From Anaerolineae bacterium (GTDB lineage: Bacteria > Chloroflexota > Anaerolineae > B4-G1), in assembly GCA_030612185.1 (NCBI GenBank), contig JAUWOI010000035.1, positions 1 to 16,955 of the forward strand: DNA of 16,955 nt, written 5' to 3'. The position numbers and the translations under genes were made by a program. The notes below the pieces were generated by a model that did not search any database, was not told the DNA's origin, and worked only from the letters and a program-made list of their open reading frames with translations. Below are positions 6,533-14,106 of the stretch, piece by piece; positions within the stretch are counted from its first letter, which is position 1, and each line of letters starts with the position of its first letter.

Positions 6533-7689
6533 GGATCGGTAGCTACGAATTGAAGCTCGAGAAGAGGTTGACGTTAACCGGTTGGAAGGCAGGGATCATA
6601 TCGATCCTCGCGGTAATCTTCGCCCTCGCGCTTTTCAGCATCATCTTTATCCTGGCTGAGATCAACCCGCTGTTCGCTTATCAGGAGATCTTTTCCTACG
6701 CTTTCGCAAACCCTTATGGCCTGCCGCTGACGATCAACAGGTTCATATTCCTGTTGCTGTGTACGTGCGCGTTCATCATCCCTCTTAGAGCTGGGCTCTG
6801 GAACATCGGGATGCCGGGGCAGCTTTACGCCGGGGCGTTGGGCGCTTTCGCAATCCTGTTTGCCTTTGGCGGAAAGGCGCTTCCTCCCCCGGATCTTTCC
6901 CCTGCAATTCTCATCCCATTGATGTTGATCGCGGCAGCCTTGGGCGGTGCAGTGCCTGGAGCGATTGCCGGGTTTCTGAAGGGTAAGTTAGACATTAACG
7001 AGATCGTGGTGACCATGATATTGAACTTTATATCTTTCTGGCTGGTTGCACACATGATCAAAGAGGGAGGTCCCTTCATGAATCCCGGCGGGAGAGGTGA
7101 AAGCTTTGAGCTACCCCCTTCTGTATACGCGCCTTTGATCATGAACGTCCCCTTCACAATCTTCCTTGCCCTCGGGGTAGCCGTGTTGCTGTACTTTTTG
7201 TTCGCCAAAACCCAAATCGGATATCAAATCAAGGCCCACGGTCATAACCCGGCTGCGGCCAGATACGCCGGGATAAGCACATTCAAGATACCGCTCTTGG
7301 TTTTTATCATAGGAGGCGGTGTAGCCGGTTTGGCCGGGTATCACTATTTTGCCGCGGTTCCCGGCGTCTATAAAATTGCGAGGAACTATGCGTATTTCGG
7401 CGATCTGGCTTTCTATGGGATAATATGTGGACTGATTTCCCAAGGTAACCCTTTAGCGGCGATTCCGGTAGCGCTGCTCTTCGGAGGATTGTCCATAGGT
7501 GGCAGATTCGTCCAGGGAAAACTCCATATGGGCTTTGGCGTGGATTATGCCCTGCTCGGAGTTTTAATGATTGCTCTCGTCGCTTTTCAATTCTTTTACC
7601 GTTATAGGCTTGTCCTGAGCCCTGTCCTGAGCTCCGTCGAAGGGCCGTCGAAGGGATCGTATGAACAAAAACAGGGGAAAAGAGGTTAG
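6529..7689 (+). CDS. ABC importer permease 1 (YufP/NupP-like, BPD_transp_2)
   Basis: 386 residues with about nine hydrophobic segments. The family hallmark PLRAGLWNIGMPGQLYAGALGA lies near residues 85-105, and a second conserved stretch, GKLDINEIVVTMILNFI, lies near 150. This is one of two dissimilar inner-membrane permeases that pair in BMP-type importers. ATG at 6529 overlaps the ATPase stop (ATGA), and the TAG at 7687-7689 is immediately followed by the next ATG, so the three genes are translationally coupled. The last 30 residues (after FFYRYR) derive from a nested repeat (LVLSPVLSSVEGPSKGS) and would sit on the cytoplasmic tail, where an added peptide is likely tolerated. Confidence 0.93.
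   Translation: MRIGSYELKLEKRLTLTGWKAGIISILAVIFALALFSIIFILAEINPLFAYQEIFSYAFANPYGLPLTINRFIFLLLCTCAFIIPLRAGLWNIGMPGQLYAGALGAFAILFAFGGKALPPPDLSPAILIPLMLIAAALGGAVPGAIAGFLKGKLDINEIVVTMILNFISFWLVAHMIKEGGPFMNPGGRGESFELPPSVYAPLIMNVPFTIFLALGVAVLLYFLFAKTQIGYQIKAHGHNPAAARYAGISTFKIPLLVFIIGGGVAGLAGYHYFAAVPGVYKIARNYAYFGDLAFYGIICGLISQGNPLAAIPVALLFGGLSIGGRFVQGKLHMGFGVDYALLGVLMIALVAFQFFYRYRLVLSPVLSSVEGPSKGSYEQKQGKRG
7610..7655. repeat. Nested CTGAGC/GTCGAAGGG element (left-left-right-right)
   Basis: Half-units in order: TTGTCCTGAGC (7610-7620), CCTGTCCTGAGC (7621-7632), TCCGTCGAAGGG (7633-7644), CCGTCGAAGGG (7645-7655). The inner 24 nt form one complete copy of the family seen at 6428 and 16711. The outer halves form a second copy split at its centre. 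It is translated at the C-terminus of permease 1. Confidence 0.85.
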
Positions 7690-8565
7690 ATGTGGGAGTT
7701 TATCGCTAGAAGTCTAGAAGTCTCAACGATTTTCACCTTTGCCGCCCTCGGCGAACTCATCAATCAGCGCTCAGGAGTTCTGAACGTTGGGATCGAGGGT
7801 GTGATGCTTTTCGGTGCCACCTTGGGTTTCATCACCGCCCAATCCACCGGGAGCTACTTGCTCGGCTTCTTGGTGGGGATTGCCATCGGAGGCCTGCTCG
7901 GCCTTCTCCACGGATTCTTTTCCGTAACACTGGGGGCCGACCAGGTTGTGGTCGGGATGGGTATATGGATCCTCGGCTTCGGCCTCACCACCTACATAGG
8001 CAACCCATACACAGGGCCCTTGGGGATGGAGAGGATACCCACTATCTTGGGTCTTTCCCCATTCCTTTATGTCGGAATCGCGCTTGTGGTCGTTTCGTGG
8101 TTCGTGCTCTCCAAGACGAGCCTGGGGCTGAGGATAAGATCGGTAGGAGAGAATCCATCAGTTGCGGAAGTCTCAGGTATAGACGTCACGAAAACTCGCT
8201 ATCTCTGTGTAACAATCGGTGGGATGTTCATGGGGCTTTCGGGTGCGATTTACTCTCTGTTTTACAACCCGGTCTGGAACTATAACTTTCTCATGGGCTG
8301 GGGTTTCATCGCTCTGGCCCTCGTCTTTTTCTCCATGTGGAATCCTTTGATCCTGCTCGGTGGCTCGTTACTTTTTGGAACCCTGTGGCAACTCTCCCTC
8401 AACCCACAACTCGTACTCCCCGGCGTTCTGTCCAGGTATATCTGGAGAACGGTTCCCTTTGTCATAACCCTAGGGGTTTTGCTGATTATGTCAACAAAGT
8501 GGTTTAGGACCAGGTGGGGCGCAACAAGCCCCGAAGCACTCGGACAGCCGTACGTGAAAGAGTGA
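7690..8565 (+). CDS. ABC importer permease 2 (YufQ/NupQ-like, BPD_transp_2)
   Basis: 291 residues and about eight to nine hydrophobic segments. The N-terminal motif FAALGELINQRSGVLNVGIEGVMLFGA (residues 17-43) is diagnostic of the second permease of nucleoside/BMP importers; GADQVVVGMGIWILGFGLT and LGLRIRSVGENPSVAEVSGID follow in the usual order. It starts directly after the stop of permease 1 with no ribosome-binding site of its own, so translation probably depends on coupling. Unlike its neighbours it carries no repeat-derived segment and ends at a normal family C-terminus. The next gene begins 31 nt later, consistent with one transcript. Confidence 0.93.
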   Translation: MWEFIARSLEVSTIFTFAALGELINQRSGVLNVGIEGVMLFGATLGFITAQSTGSYLLGFLVGIAIGGLLGLLHGFFSVTLGADQVVVGMGIWILGFGLTTYIGNPYTGPLGMERIPTILGLSPFLYVGIALVVVSWFVLSKTSLGLRIRSVGENPSVAEVSGIDVTKTRYLCVTIGGMFMGLSGAIYSLFYNPVWNYNFLMGWGFIALALVFFSMWNPLILLGGSLLFGTLWQLSLNPQLVLPGVLSRYIWRTVPFVITLGVLLIMSTKWFRTRWGATSPEALGQPYVKE

Positions 8566-8596
8566 GAAAAGTATTGTATCTACGAAGAGGAACGCA

Positions 8597-9871
8597 GTGA
8601 ATCTCAAGATATCCAAAGTACACGCCAGAGAGGTCATAGATTGCCGGGGGTTTCCGACCGTCGAAGTAGATGTCTGGATCGACGGCGAATTGTCTGGCCG
8701 CGCCCTCGTTCCTGCTGGGCGTTCAACCGGGCAGCGGGAAGCGGTGGAGCTACGTGATGGCGGAAAACGCTGGGGTGGAAAGCGGGTCACCAAGGCAGTC
8801 AAGAATGTCAACAAAGTGATCGGCCCTGCTCTCCTCGGCTGGGACCCACGTGATCAGCGTGCAATCGATGCTCGCATGTGTGAACTGGATGGTACAAACG
8901 ACAAGTCAAATCTGGGAGCCAATGCGATCGTGGGTGTCTCCCTGGCGGTAGCCAGGGCCGCAGCTCATGCATCAGGACTGCCTTTGTACAAGTACATCAA
9001 TGTCAACGCACACGTCATTCCAGTGCCTCTTGTGAATCTGATCAACGGTGGTATGCTCACCTCGAACGATCTGGAGATCCAGGAGTTCATTGTAATGCCG
9101 GTCGGGGCAAAGGACCTGTTGGAAGGTCTGCAGATGTGCTACGAGATCAATTTGATCTTGCATGATCTGATCGTTGACAAGTATGGCAAAATCGCAGCGA
9201 ACGTCGGTGACGAAGGTGGCTTTGCCCCGCCGATGCGGGGTGTCCAGACGCCGCTGGCCATATTGTCGCAAGCGGTAAGGGAGTCTGGTTATGCGGACAA
9301 GATAGTCTACGCAATGGACGCGGCGGCAAGTCACTGGTACGACTGGGAAAAAGGCGTCTACCTGATGGACAGTGAAGAGATGACCCGCGATGATGTCATT
9401 GATATGTATGCCAGGCTCTGTCATGATTATCCGATCGCTTCGATCGAAGATCCGCTTATGGAAGATGACTTTGCCGGCCACGCGATTCTGACCAGTAAAC
9501 TCGATGGAGTTCAGATTGTAGGTGATGATCTGTTCACGACCAACGTCGAGTACATCAGAAGGGGCGTTGAAGCCGGTGCAGCAAACGCAGTGTTGTGGAA
9601 GTTCAATCAAGTCGGCACCCTCACCGAGGCGCTGGATGCCGCCGATTACGCCTACCGCAGCGGCTACGGTGTCCAGGTATCCGAGCGGTCGGGTGAGACA
9701 GAAGACACGAGCATCGCAGATCTGGTCGTCGCATTGAACGCCGGCCAGATCAAGACCGGCACGACCCGCAGTGAGCGCACAGCCAAATACAACCAATTGC
9801 TGCGCATCGCCGAGGAACTGGGCAAGGAGGCAGTCTACGCCGGTCACAACTTCCGAAGACCCTACCGCTAG
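8597..9871 (+). CDS. Divergent enolase homologue lacking two active-site histidines
   Basis: 424 residues, full enolase length and collinear with it. GTG at 8597 with GAGG at 8587-8590 sets the start. By my alignment to yeast enolase these residues are kept: loop Ser43 (S39), E163 (E168), E206 (E211), metal ligands D241, E284 and D310, K335 (K345), R364 and K386 (K396). Two are not: the loop NGG-x-H reads NGGML, so His159 is Leu154, and SHRSGETED reads SERSGETED, so His373 is Glu363. The first catalytic loop is also altered (PSGAST to PAGRST), and SRGNPT is CRGFPT. Canonical enolase converts 2-phosphoglycerate to phosphoenolpyruvate, and the adjacent glycerate 2-kinase makes that substrate, so slow or specialised enolase activity is one option; a related phospho-substrate is another. 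Cytosolic. Family sure, reaction not. Confidence 0.9.
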   Translation: MNLKISKVHAREVIDCRGFPTVEVDVWIDGELSGRALVPAGRSTGQREAVELRDGGKRWGGKRVTKAVKNVNKVIGPALLGWDPRDQRAIDARMCELDGTNDKSNLGANAIVGVSLAVARAAAHASGLPLYKYINVNAHVIPVPLVNLINGGMLTSNDLEIQEFIVMPVGAKDLLEGLQMCYEINLILHDLIVDKYGKIAANVGDEGGFAPPMRGVQTPLAILSQAVRESGYADKIVYAMDAAASHWYDWEKGVYLMDSEEMTRDDVIDMYARLCHDYPIASIEDPLMEDDFAGHAILTSKLDGVQIVGDDLFTTNVEYIRRGVEAGAANAVLWKFNQVGTLTEALDAADYAYRSGYGVQVSERSGETEDTSIADLVVALNAGQIKTGTTRSERTAKYNQLLRIAEELGKEAVYAGHNFRRPYR

Positions 9872-9878
9872 ACCTGGA

Positions 9879-11330
9879 ATGAGTACAGGCACTTCGACTG
9901 GGCTCACCGCCACGAGCCCCGCCACGAGTACTCGCGGTGGTACTCGCGGTGGCAGTGCAAGGGCCAAAGTATACCTTCGCAACCGCGACATACTGACGAG
10001 CCATGGGAACATCGCTCTGCGCAAGGCAGCCGTGGAAATCATTGAGTACGCATTGCAGGCCGCTAACCCCTACACTGCTGTCAGGCGGCTTGTGCAGATC
10101 GATGGCCACTTGCTCAGTGTTGGTGACCTGGTCTTTGACCTGAAGAAGTACGAGCGCATCTTCGTTATGGGGGCAGGTAAAGCGTCCCTGCCCATAGCGC
10201 AGGCATTGGAAGACATACTGGGCGATCGCATTTCGGATGGCCTGTTCGTGCTCAAACACGGATCCCGGGCGAATTTGAACAGAACCAAGGTCATCTATGC
10301 CGCACATCCGGTGCCGGACGAAAATGGGCACAAAGGCGCTCAGGCCATGATGGAGATGGCGGAGGGTTTCGCGAAGAACGATCTCGTGCTTGTCGGTATC
10401 AGCGGCGGCAGTTCGGCACTGTTGCCCTTACCGGTGGAGGGCGTAAGCCTGGCGGATAAACAGAAGGTAAACCAGGTTCTGTTGCACTGTGGCGCAGATA
10501 TCACCGAGATTAACGCGGTGAGAAAGCACCTCTCCCGTATCAAAGGAGGTTGGTTGGCAAAGGCAATCCTGCCGGCGACGTTGGTGAACCTGACGGTATC
10601 GGATGTGGTAGGGGATCCGCTGGACTACATCACGGGTCCGACAGTACCTGACACTTCGACATTTGATGACGCTCGGGGTGTGCTGGATCGCTATGAGCTC
10701 TGGGAGGCATTTCCAGAATCCGCTGCTGACTATCTGCGTTCCGGCGGCGAAGCGCAAGAGACACCAAAAGACTTCGGGGACGCACCAGTATACACTTTCT
10801 TGATCGTCGACAGCACTGCGGCCTGTCTGGGTGCAGCAGAACGCGCTGCAGAACTCGGTTACAAACCGATGATCCTGACCACGATGCTCAAAGGCGAGGC
10901 GCGAGAGGCCGGGACTTTCTTCACCGCAATAGCAAATGAGATTGTGCGGTTCGGGCGCCCAATGAGTGCTCCGTGTGCGATCGTCGCTGGCGGTGAGAAC
11001 ACGGTGACCATCCCAGACAAATATGGTAAATATGGTAAAGGAGGCGGCCCCAACCAAGAGTTTGCGCTATCAGCTTGTCTTGACCTTGTCGGTCTCGAAA
11101 ACGTCGTATTAGTAGCCATCGACACAGACGGAACGGACGGCCCGACCGATTTGGCCGGTGGCATCGTTGATGGCAGCACGCTACCTGCAGCGCAGGCGAA
11201 GGAGATTGACGTATTCCGTGCTCTGCATGACCATGATGCATCCCGTGTATTGCAGGAGCTCGGCGATGCCATGATTACGGGTCACACGGGAACCAACGTG
11301 AATGACCTGAGGCTGTTGTTAGTGGGCTGA
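9879..11330 (+). CDS. Glycerate 2-kinase (MOFRL/DUF4147 family)
   Basis: 483 residues from ATG at 9879, seven bases after the enolase-like stop; the same frame is open further upstream but overlaps that gene. Motifs in order: FVMGAGKAS, HPVPDENG, VGISGGSSALLPLP, NAVRKHLSRIKGG, SDVVGDPLDYITGPT, GGENTVT followed by GKGGGPNQEFAL, DTDGTDGPTDLAGG and TGTNVNDL. This is the glycerate kinase family that phosphorylates D-glycerate with ATP to 2-phosphoglycerate. The first 25 or so residues (Ser/Thr/Gly-rich) are translated from a palindromic insertion at 9890-9955; family sequence begins about LRNRDILTSHGNIALRKAA. There is no strong ribosome-binding site, so coupling to the upstream gene is likely. 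It would channel glycerate, for example from glyoxylate released by ureide breakdown, to 2-phosphoglycerate. In the late TGPTG motif, Pro is His (TGHTG). Confidence 0.92.
   Translation: MSTGTSTGLTATSPATSTRGGTRGGSARAKVYLRNRDILTSHGNIALRKAAVEIIEYALQAANPYTAVRRLVQIDGHLLSVGDLVFDLKKYERIFVMGAGKASLPIAQALEDILGDRISDGLFVLKHGSRANLNRTKVIYAAHPVPDENGHKGAQAMMEMAEGFAKNDLVLVGISGGSSALLPLPVEGVSLADKQKVNQVLLHCGADITEINAVRKHLSRIKGGWLAKAILPATLVNLTVSDVVGDPLDYITGPTVPDTSTFDDARGVLDRYELWEAFPESAADYLRSGGEAQETPKDFGDAPVYTFLIVDSTAACLGAAERAAELGYKPMILTTMLKGEAREAGTFFTAIANEIVRFGRPMSAPCAIVAGGENTVTIPDKYGKYGKGGGPNQEFALSACLDLVGLENVVLVAIDTDGTDGPTDLAGGIVDGSTLPAAQAKEIDVFRALHDHDASRVLQELGDAMITGHTGTNVNDLRLLLVG
9890..9955. repeat. Nested CGAGTACTCG palindrome fused to a GCTCA half-element
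   Basis: A reversed CTGAGC-family piece (9890-9906) runs into CACCGCCACGAG (9905-9916), CCCCGCCACGAG (9917-9928), TACTCGCGGTGG (9929-9940), then TACTCGCGGTGG with CAG (9941-9955). Joining the outer halves gives exactly the 27-mer at 4611-4637; the inner 24 nt are another copy placed at its centre. The element forms the N-terminal coding region of the glycerate kinase. Confidence 0.88.
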
Positions 11331-11354
11331 AGCATTCTTGTATGGGGGGATCAG

Positions 11355-12854
11355 ATGTTGCAACTGCTCATAAAGAACGGCGACTGTGTGAACTCTAATG
11401 GCCGGTTCCACGCTGACATCGCTGTATCCAATGGAAAGATCGTTCAGATCGGGCAAAGGCTAGACTTGGCGGCAGACAGAACGATTGACGCGGCGCACAA
11501 GTTGGTGATGCCTGGCGTCATTGATACCCACGTTCACCTTCCGTGGCCTTCGGCGAACTTTGACTCCGTTGACGACTGGGAGTCCGGCTCAATGGCTGCC
11601 GTCTGTGCCGGCACCACAACCGTGATCGAATACGTGGTCCCCGATCAGAGCGGCAGACTCATCCCCACGCTGGACGCACGCATGGCGGTCGCTAGCAAGC
11701 AATCCTATGCGGACTTTAGCTTTCACATGATCCTGCGGAAGGTGACCGGGGAAACGATATCCGACATGGCCAAAGTTGTGAAGCAAGGATTCACCAGCTT
11801 CAAGATATACACCGCTTATGAAAGTTTCAGGCTAAGCGACGAAGAGATACTGAGAGCGCTCAAAGCCGCAAAGGATCTAGAAGCCCTCGTGTGCTTCCAC
11901 GCAGAAGATGGAGTGCTAGTGTCGTTCTCGACGGAGCAGCTCGTCCGAGCCGGAAAGACGACGATGGACTATTACCCAGAAGCACATCCCTACATTGCAG
12001 ACGTGGAGGCAACGAATCGTGTTATCGCTTATGCCGGTTTCATAGGAACGCCTATTCACATCGTGCACGTGAACACCCAGGAGGGTGCCCGTATGATTGG
12101 ACAGGCAAGACGTAGTGGCTTGGTCATCACGGGTGAAACCTGTCCACAATACCTTATGTTCACTGAGGACGTGTACAAGTCCGGCAAGCCGGAAGCACAC
12201 CACTTTGTATTGGCACCATTGATCCGCACGGAGGAGGACCGACAAGATCTCTGGAGGGCGCTAGCTGAGGGCGACTTGCAGATGATCGCCACTGACCATT
12301 GTCCCTACACGTTGGAACAGAAACTCAAAGGGCGCGGTGACTTCCGCAATGTTCCCGGTGGCGCCTCGGGCGTAGAAACCAGCTTGCCGCTAATCTACAC
12401 CTACGGCGTCCGGAGGGGACGCATTTCCATCGAAAGGCTCATGGAATTGATGTCCACAAATCCTGCCAGGATCTTTGGTCTATATCCCAACAAAGGCATC
12501 ATCGCAATAGGAAGTGATGCTGACTTTGTCATTTATGATGAGGAAGGCGAGTCAACGATTGATAGTCAGAGACTCCATTCGCGAACAGACCATACCCTTT
12601 ATCAGGGAATGCGAGTCCTGGGCAAGCCTGCAATGACGATCTTGCGGGGGAGAATCGTAGCTCAAGGCGGTGAGCTAGAGACAGGCCGTCCCTATGGTCA
12701 GGTTCTTCAGCGTCCCTCCCCCCTTCCTCCCCCCCATTGGGGGGGAAAGAGGGGGGAAGGCGGGCGTCTCTCCTCGGCCGTTACCCCTGCTCCAGACTCG
12801 CGTTTGAACTCAGCAGGGAGGAAGATCTATGTCAAAGTCAAAGTTACAGACTGA
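11355..12854 (+). CDS. Hydantoinase / dihydropyrimidinase-type cyclic amidohydrolase
   Basis: 499 residues. All six metal-centre residues of the family are present: H59 and H61 (DTHVHL), the Lys to be carboxylated K150 (SFKIYTAY), H182 (FHAED), H238 (IVHVN) and D314 (ATDHCPY), at nearly the same numbering as bacterial D-hydantoinases. The enzyme opens cyclic ureides: dihydropyrimidines, hydantoins or allantoin. Substrate choice cannot be settled from sequence. A following reductive PreA favours dihydrouracil/dihydrothymine; the xanthine-dehydrogenase and DUF1116 genes favour allantoin. ATG at 11355 follows a G-rich ribosome-binding site. Family sequence ends near GRPYGQVLQR. The last 50 residues come from a C-run/G-run hairpin and following DNA, which pushes the stop 26 nt into the next gene. 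Confidence 0.92.
   Translation: MLQLLIKNGDCVNSNGRFHADIAVSNGKIVQIGQRLDLAADRTIDAAHKLVMPGVIDTHVHLPWPSANFDSVDDWESGSMAAVCAGTTTVIEYVVPDQSGRLIPTLDARMAVASKQSYADFSFHMILRKVTGETISDMAKVVKQGFTSFKIYTAYESFRLSDEEILRALKAAKDLEALVCFHAEDGVLVSFSTEQLVRAGKTTMDYYPEAHPYIADVEATNRVIAYAGFIGTPIHIVHVNTQEGARMIGQARRSGLVITGETCPQYLMFTEDVYKSGKPEAHHFVLAPLIRTEEDRQDLWRALAEGDLQMIATDHCPYTLEQKLKGRGDFRNVPGGASGVETSLPLIYTYGVRRGRISIERLMELMSTNPARIFGLYPNKGIIAIGSDADFVIYDEEGESTIDSQRLHSRTDHTLYQGMRVLGKPAMTILRGRIVAQGGELETGRPYGQVLQRPSPLPPPHWGGKRGEGGRLSSAVTPAPDSRLNSAGRKIYVKVKVTD
12718..12756. repeat. C-run/G-run hairpin at the hydantoinase 3' end
   Basis: Six C (12718-12723), TTCCT, seven C (12729-12735), loop ATT, seven G (12739-12745), AAAGA, six G (12751-12756). 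It folds as two GC stems around a small internal loop. It is the same family as the arms of the element at 6407-6496. It is translated into the C-terminus of the hydantoinase and could pause transcription ahead of the PreA gene; no T-run follows. Confidence 0.85.
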
Positions 12855-14007
12855 GTTTCTGGGAATCTCCTTCCCCAATCCATTTCTGCTAGGCTCCGGC
12901 CCTCCCACAACAAGGGGGGAGATGATCAAAGAGGCTTTCAAGGCAGGTTGGGGCGGTGCTGTCTTGAAGACAATCGCACTGGAGCCAACAACTGATCCCT
13001 GTCCACGGCTGCATATCCTCCGGCAAGGGCGGCGCATCGAGGGTATGGTCAATATCGAATTGATCACCGAGTTGTCCCTCCAACGCTGGGAAGATGAGAT
13101 TGATCTGATCCGCGATGCTTACCCTAGTCGGCCGATCATTGCCAGCATCATGGGTGGAGCCAACCCTGATGAATGGCAAGAGGTTGTGAGGCGCCTCGAA
13201 CCACACGGAGTCAACGGTTTTGAGATGAACGTCAGTTGCCCGAATTTCGCGGAAGGGAGAGGTGCCCAGTTGGGTCAGGATCCGGAATTTCTGGCGCTGG
13301 CCATCAGTTGGGTAAGAGAAGCAACCCAGTTGCCTGTGATTGCTAAACTTACACCGAATGTCACTGACATCGTCTCCCTGGCACGCATTGCCAAAGAGGC
13401 TGGAGCTGATGCCATAACCGCAACAAACACTCTGTCGGGGTTAGCGGGGATCGATCTGGAGACGTTCAGCCCATTGCCCTCAGTGGAGGGCATCGGGATC
13501 TTCGGTGGGTATAGCGGGCCTGGGTTGAAGCCGGTATCACTGCGATGCACAGCGAGCATAGCCAAAGGAGTGGACATTCCCCTCGTCGGTTGCGGCGGCG
13601 TTAGTACCTGGCAAGATGCGGCAGAGTACATAGCTGTTGGCGCATCACTGGTGCAGGTCTGCAGTGCGGTGATGTGGCGCGGCTACTCGACTATTGATAA
13701 GCTGACCCGTGGACTCGAGGGGTATCTCGACGAACATAGATATTCGTCACCAGCGGACATCGAAGGCAAAGCCCTGCCCCAGATCGTGACACTCTCTGAT
13801 CTGGATATCTCAGTAAGGCTGCTTGCTGAGGTAGATGAGGACAAATGCACGGGGTGCGAGATCTGTGTCAGAGCCTGCGCTTCAGGCGCCTACCAGGCCA
13901 TCGACATGGTCGGTGATGTGGTCAGCGTCAACCGCGAGAAATGTGATGGATGCGGGTTGTGTGTGGGGCTCTGTCCCGTTGACGCCATCACGCTGGTGTC
14001 TCGATAG
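12829..14007 (+). CDS. preA: PreA-like dihydropyrimidine dehydrogenase subunit with 2x[4Fe-4S]
   Basis: 392 residues: an N-terminal FMN TIM barrel of the dihydroorotate/dihydropyrimidine dehydrogenase type (GISFPNPFLLGSGPPT, NVSCPN at 134-139, AKLTPNVTDIVSLARIAKEAGADAITATNT, GCGGVSTWQDAAEYI), then two ferredoxin clusters, C340-xx-C343-xx-C346-xxx-C350 and C372-xx-C375-xx-C378-xxx-C382. PreA with a PreT partner reduces uracil or thymine with NADH; no PreT-like gene is in the window, so the electron partner is missing or encoded elsewhere. By eye, the position of the mammalian catalytic cysteine (GLACGQDPE) is Leu148 (GAQLGQDPE). I recall that E. coli PreA also lacks Cys there, so activity is not excluded. 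AGGGAGG at 12815-12821, 7 nt before ATG, sets the start inside the upstream gene's tail. Substrate could also be another ring. Confidence 0.85.
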   Translation: MSKSKLQTEFLGISFPNPFLLGSGPPTTRGEMIKEAFKAGWGGAVLKTIALEPTTDPCPRLHILRQGRRIEGMVNIELITELSLQRWEDEIDLIRDAYPSRPIIASIMGGANPDEWQEVVRRLEPHGVNGFEMNVSCPNFAEGRGAQLGQDPEFLALAISWVREATQLPVIAKLTPNVTDIVSLARIAKEAGADAITATNTLSGLAGIDLETFSPLPSVEGIGIFGGYSGPGLKPVSLRCTASIAKGVDIPLVGCGGVSTWQDAAEYIAVGASLVQVCSAVMWRGYSTIDKLTRGLEGYLDEHRYSSPADIEGKALPQIVTLSDLDISVRLLAEVDEDKCTGCEICVRACASGAYQAIDMVGDVVSVNREKCDGCGLCVGLCPVDAITLVSR

Positions 14008-14092
14008 TAGGCGGCTAGAAAGGATCACACGCTTCTTTGTCAGCGATCCCCACTCGCCGTGTGAGCGGCGACAGCATGTGTGCAAGATTATC

Positions 14093-14100
14093 AGGAGGTG
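14093..14100 (+). promoter_or_regulatory. Strong Shine-Dalgarno deciding the XdhB-type start
   Basis: AGGAGGTG at 14093-14100 is 6 nt before ATG at 14107, an ideal spacing. It lies downstream of the in-frame GTG at 14080, so that longer start is unlikely. The 99-nt gap before it (14008-14106) holds only a small hairpin, TCGCCG (14054-14059) with CGGCGA (14066-14071). Confidence 0.85.
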
Positions 14101-14106
14101 AATGAT

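Noticed and set aside
9771..9878. Upstream extension of the glycerate kinase frame
   Set aside because: It overlaps the conserved end of the enolase-like gene in another frame, and the residues have no family similarity.
8972..10042. 356-residue open frame on the minus strand
   Set aside because: It lies opposite the enolase-like and kinase genes, has no recognisable motifs or ribosome-binding site, and reads as an antisense shadow of high-GC coding sequence.
12718..12756. C/G-run hairpin as a rho-independent terminator
   Set aside because: It has no T-run and lies within coding sequence immediately upstream of a co-directional gene with a strong ribosome-binding site.
14080..14106. GTG at 14080 as the start of the FAD subunit
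   Set aside because: The ideal AGGAGGTG lies inside this extension, 6 nt before ATG 14107, where family similarity also begins.
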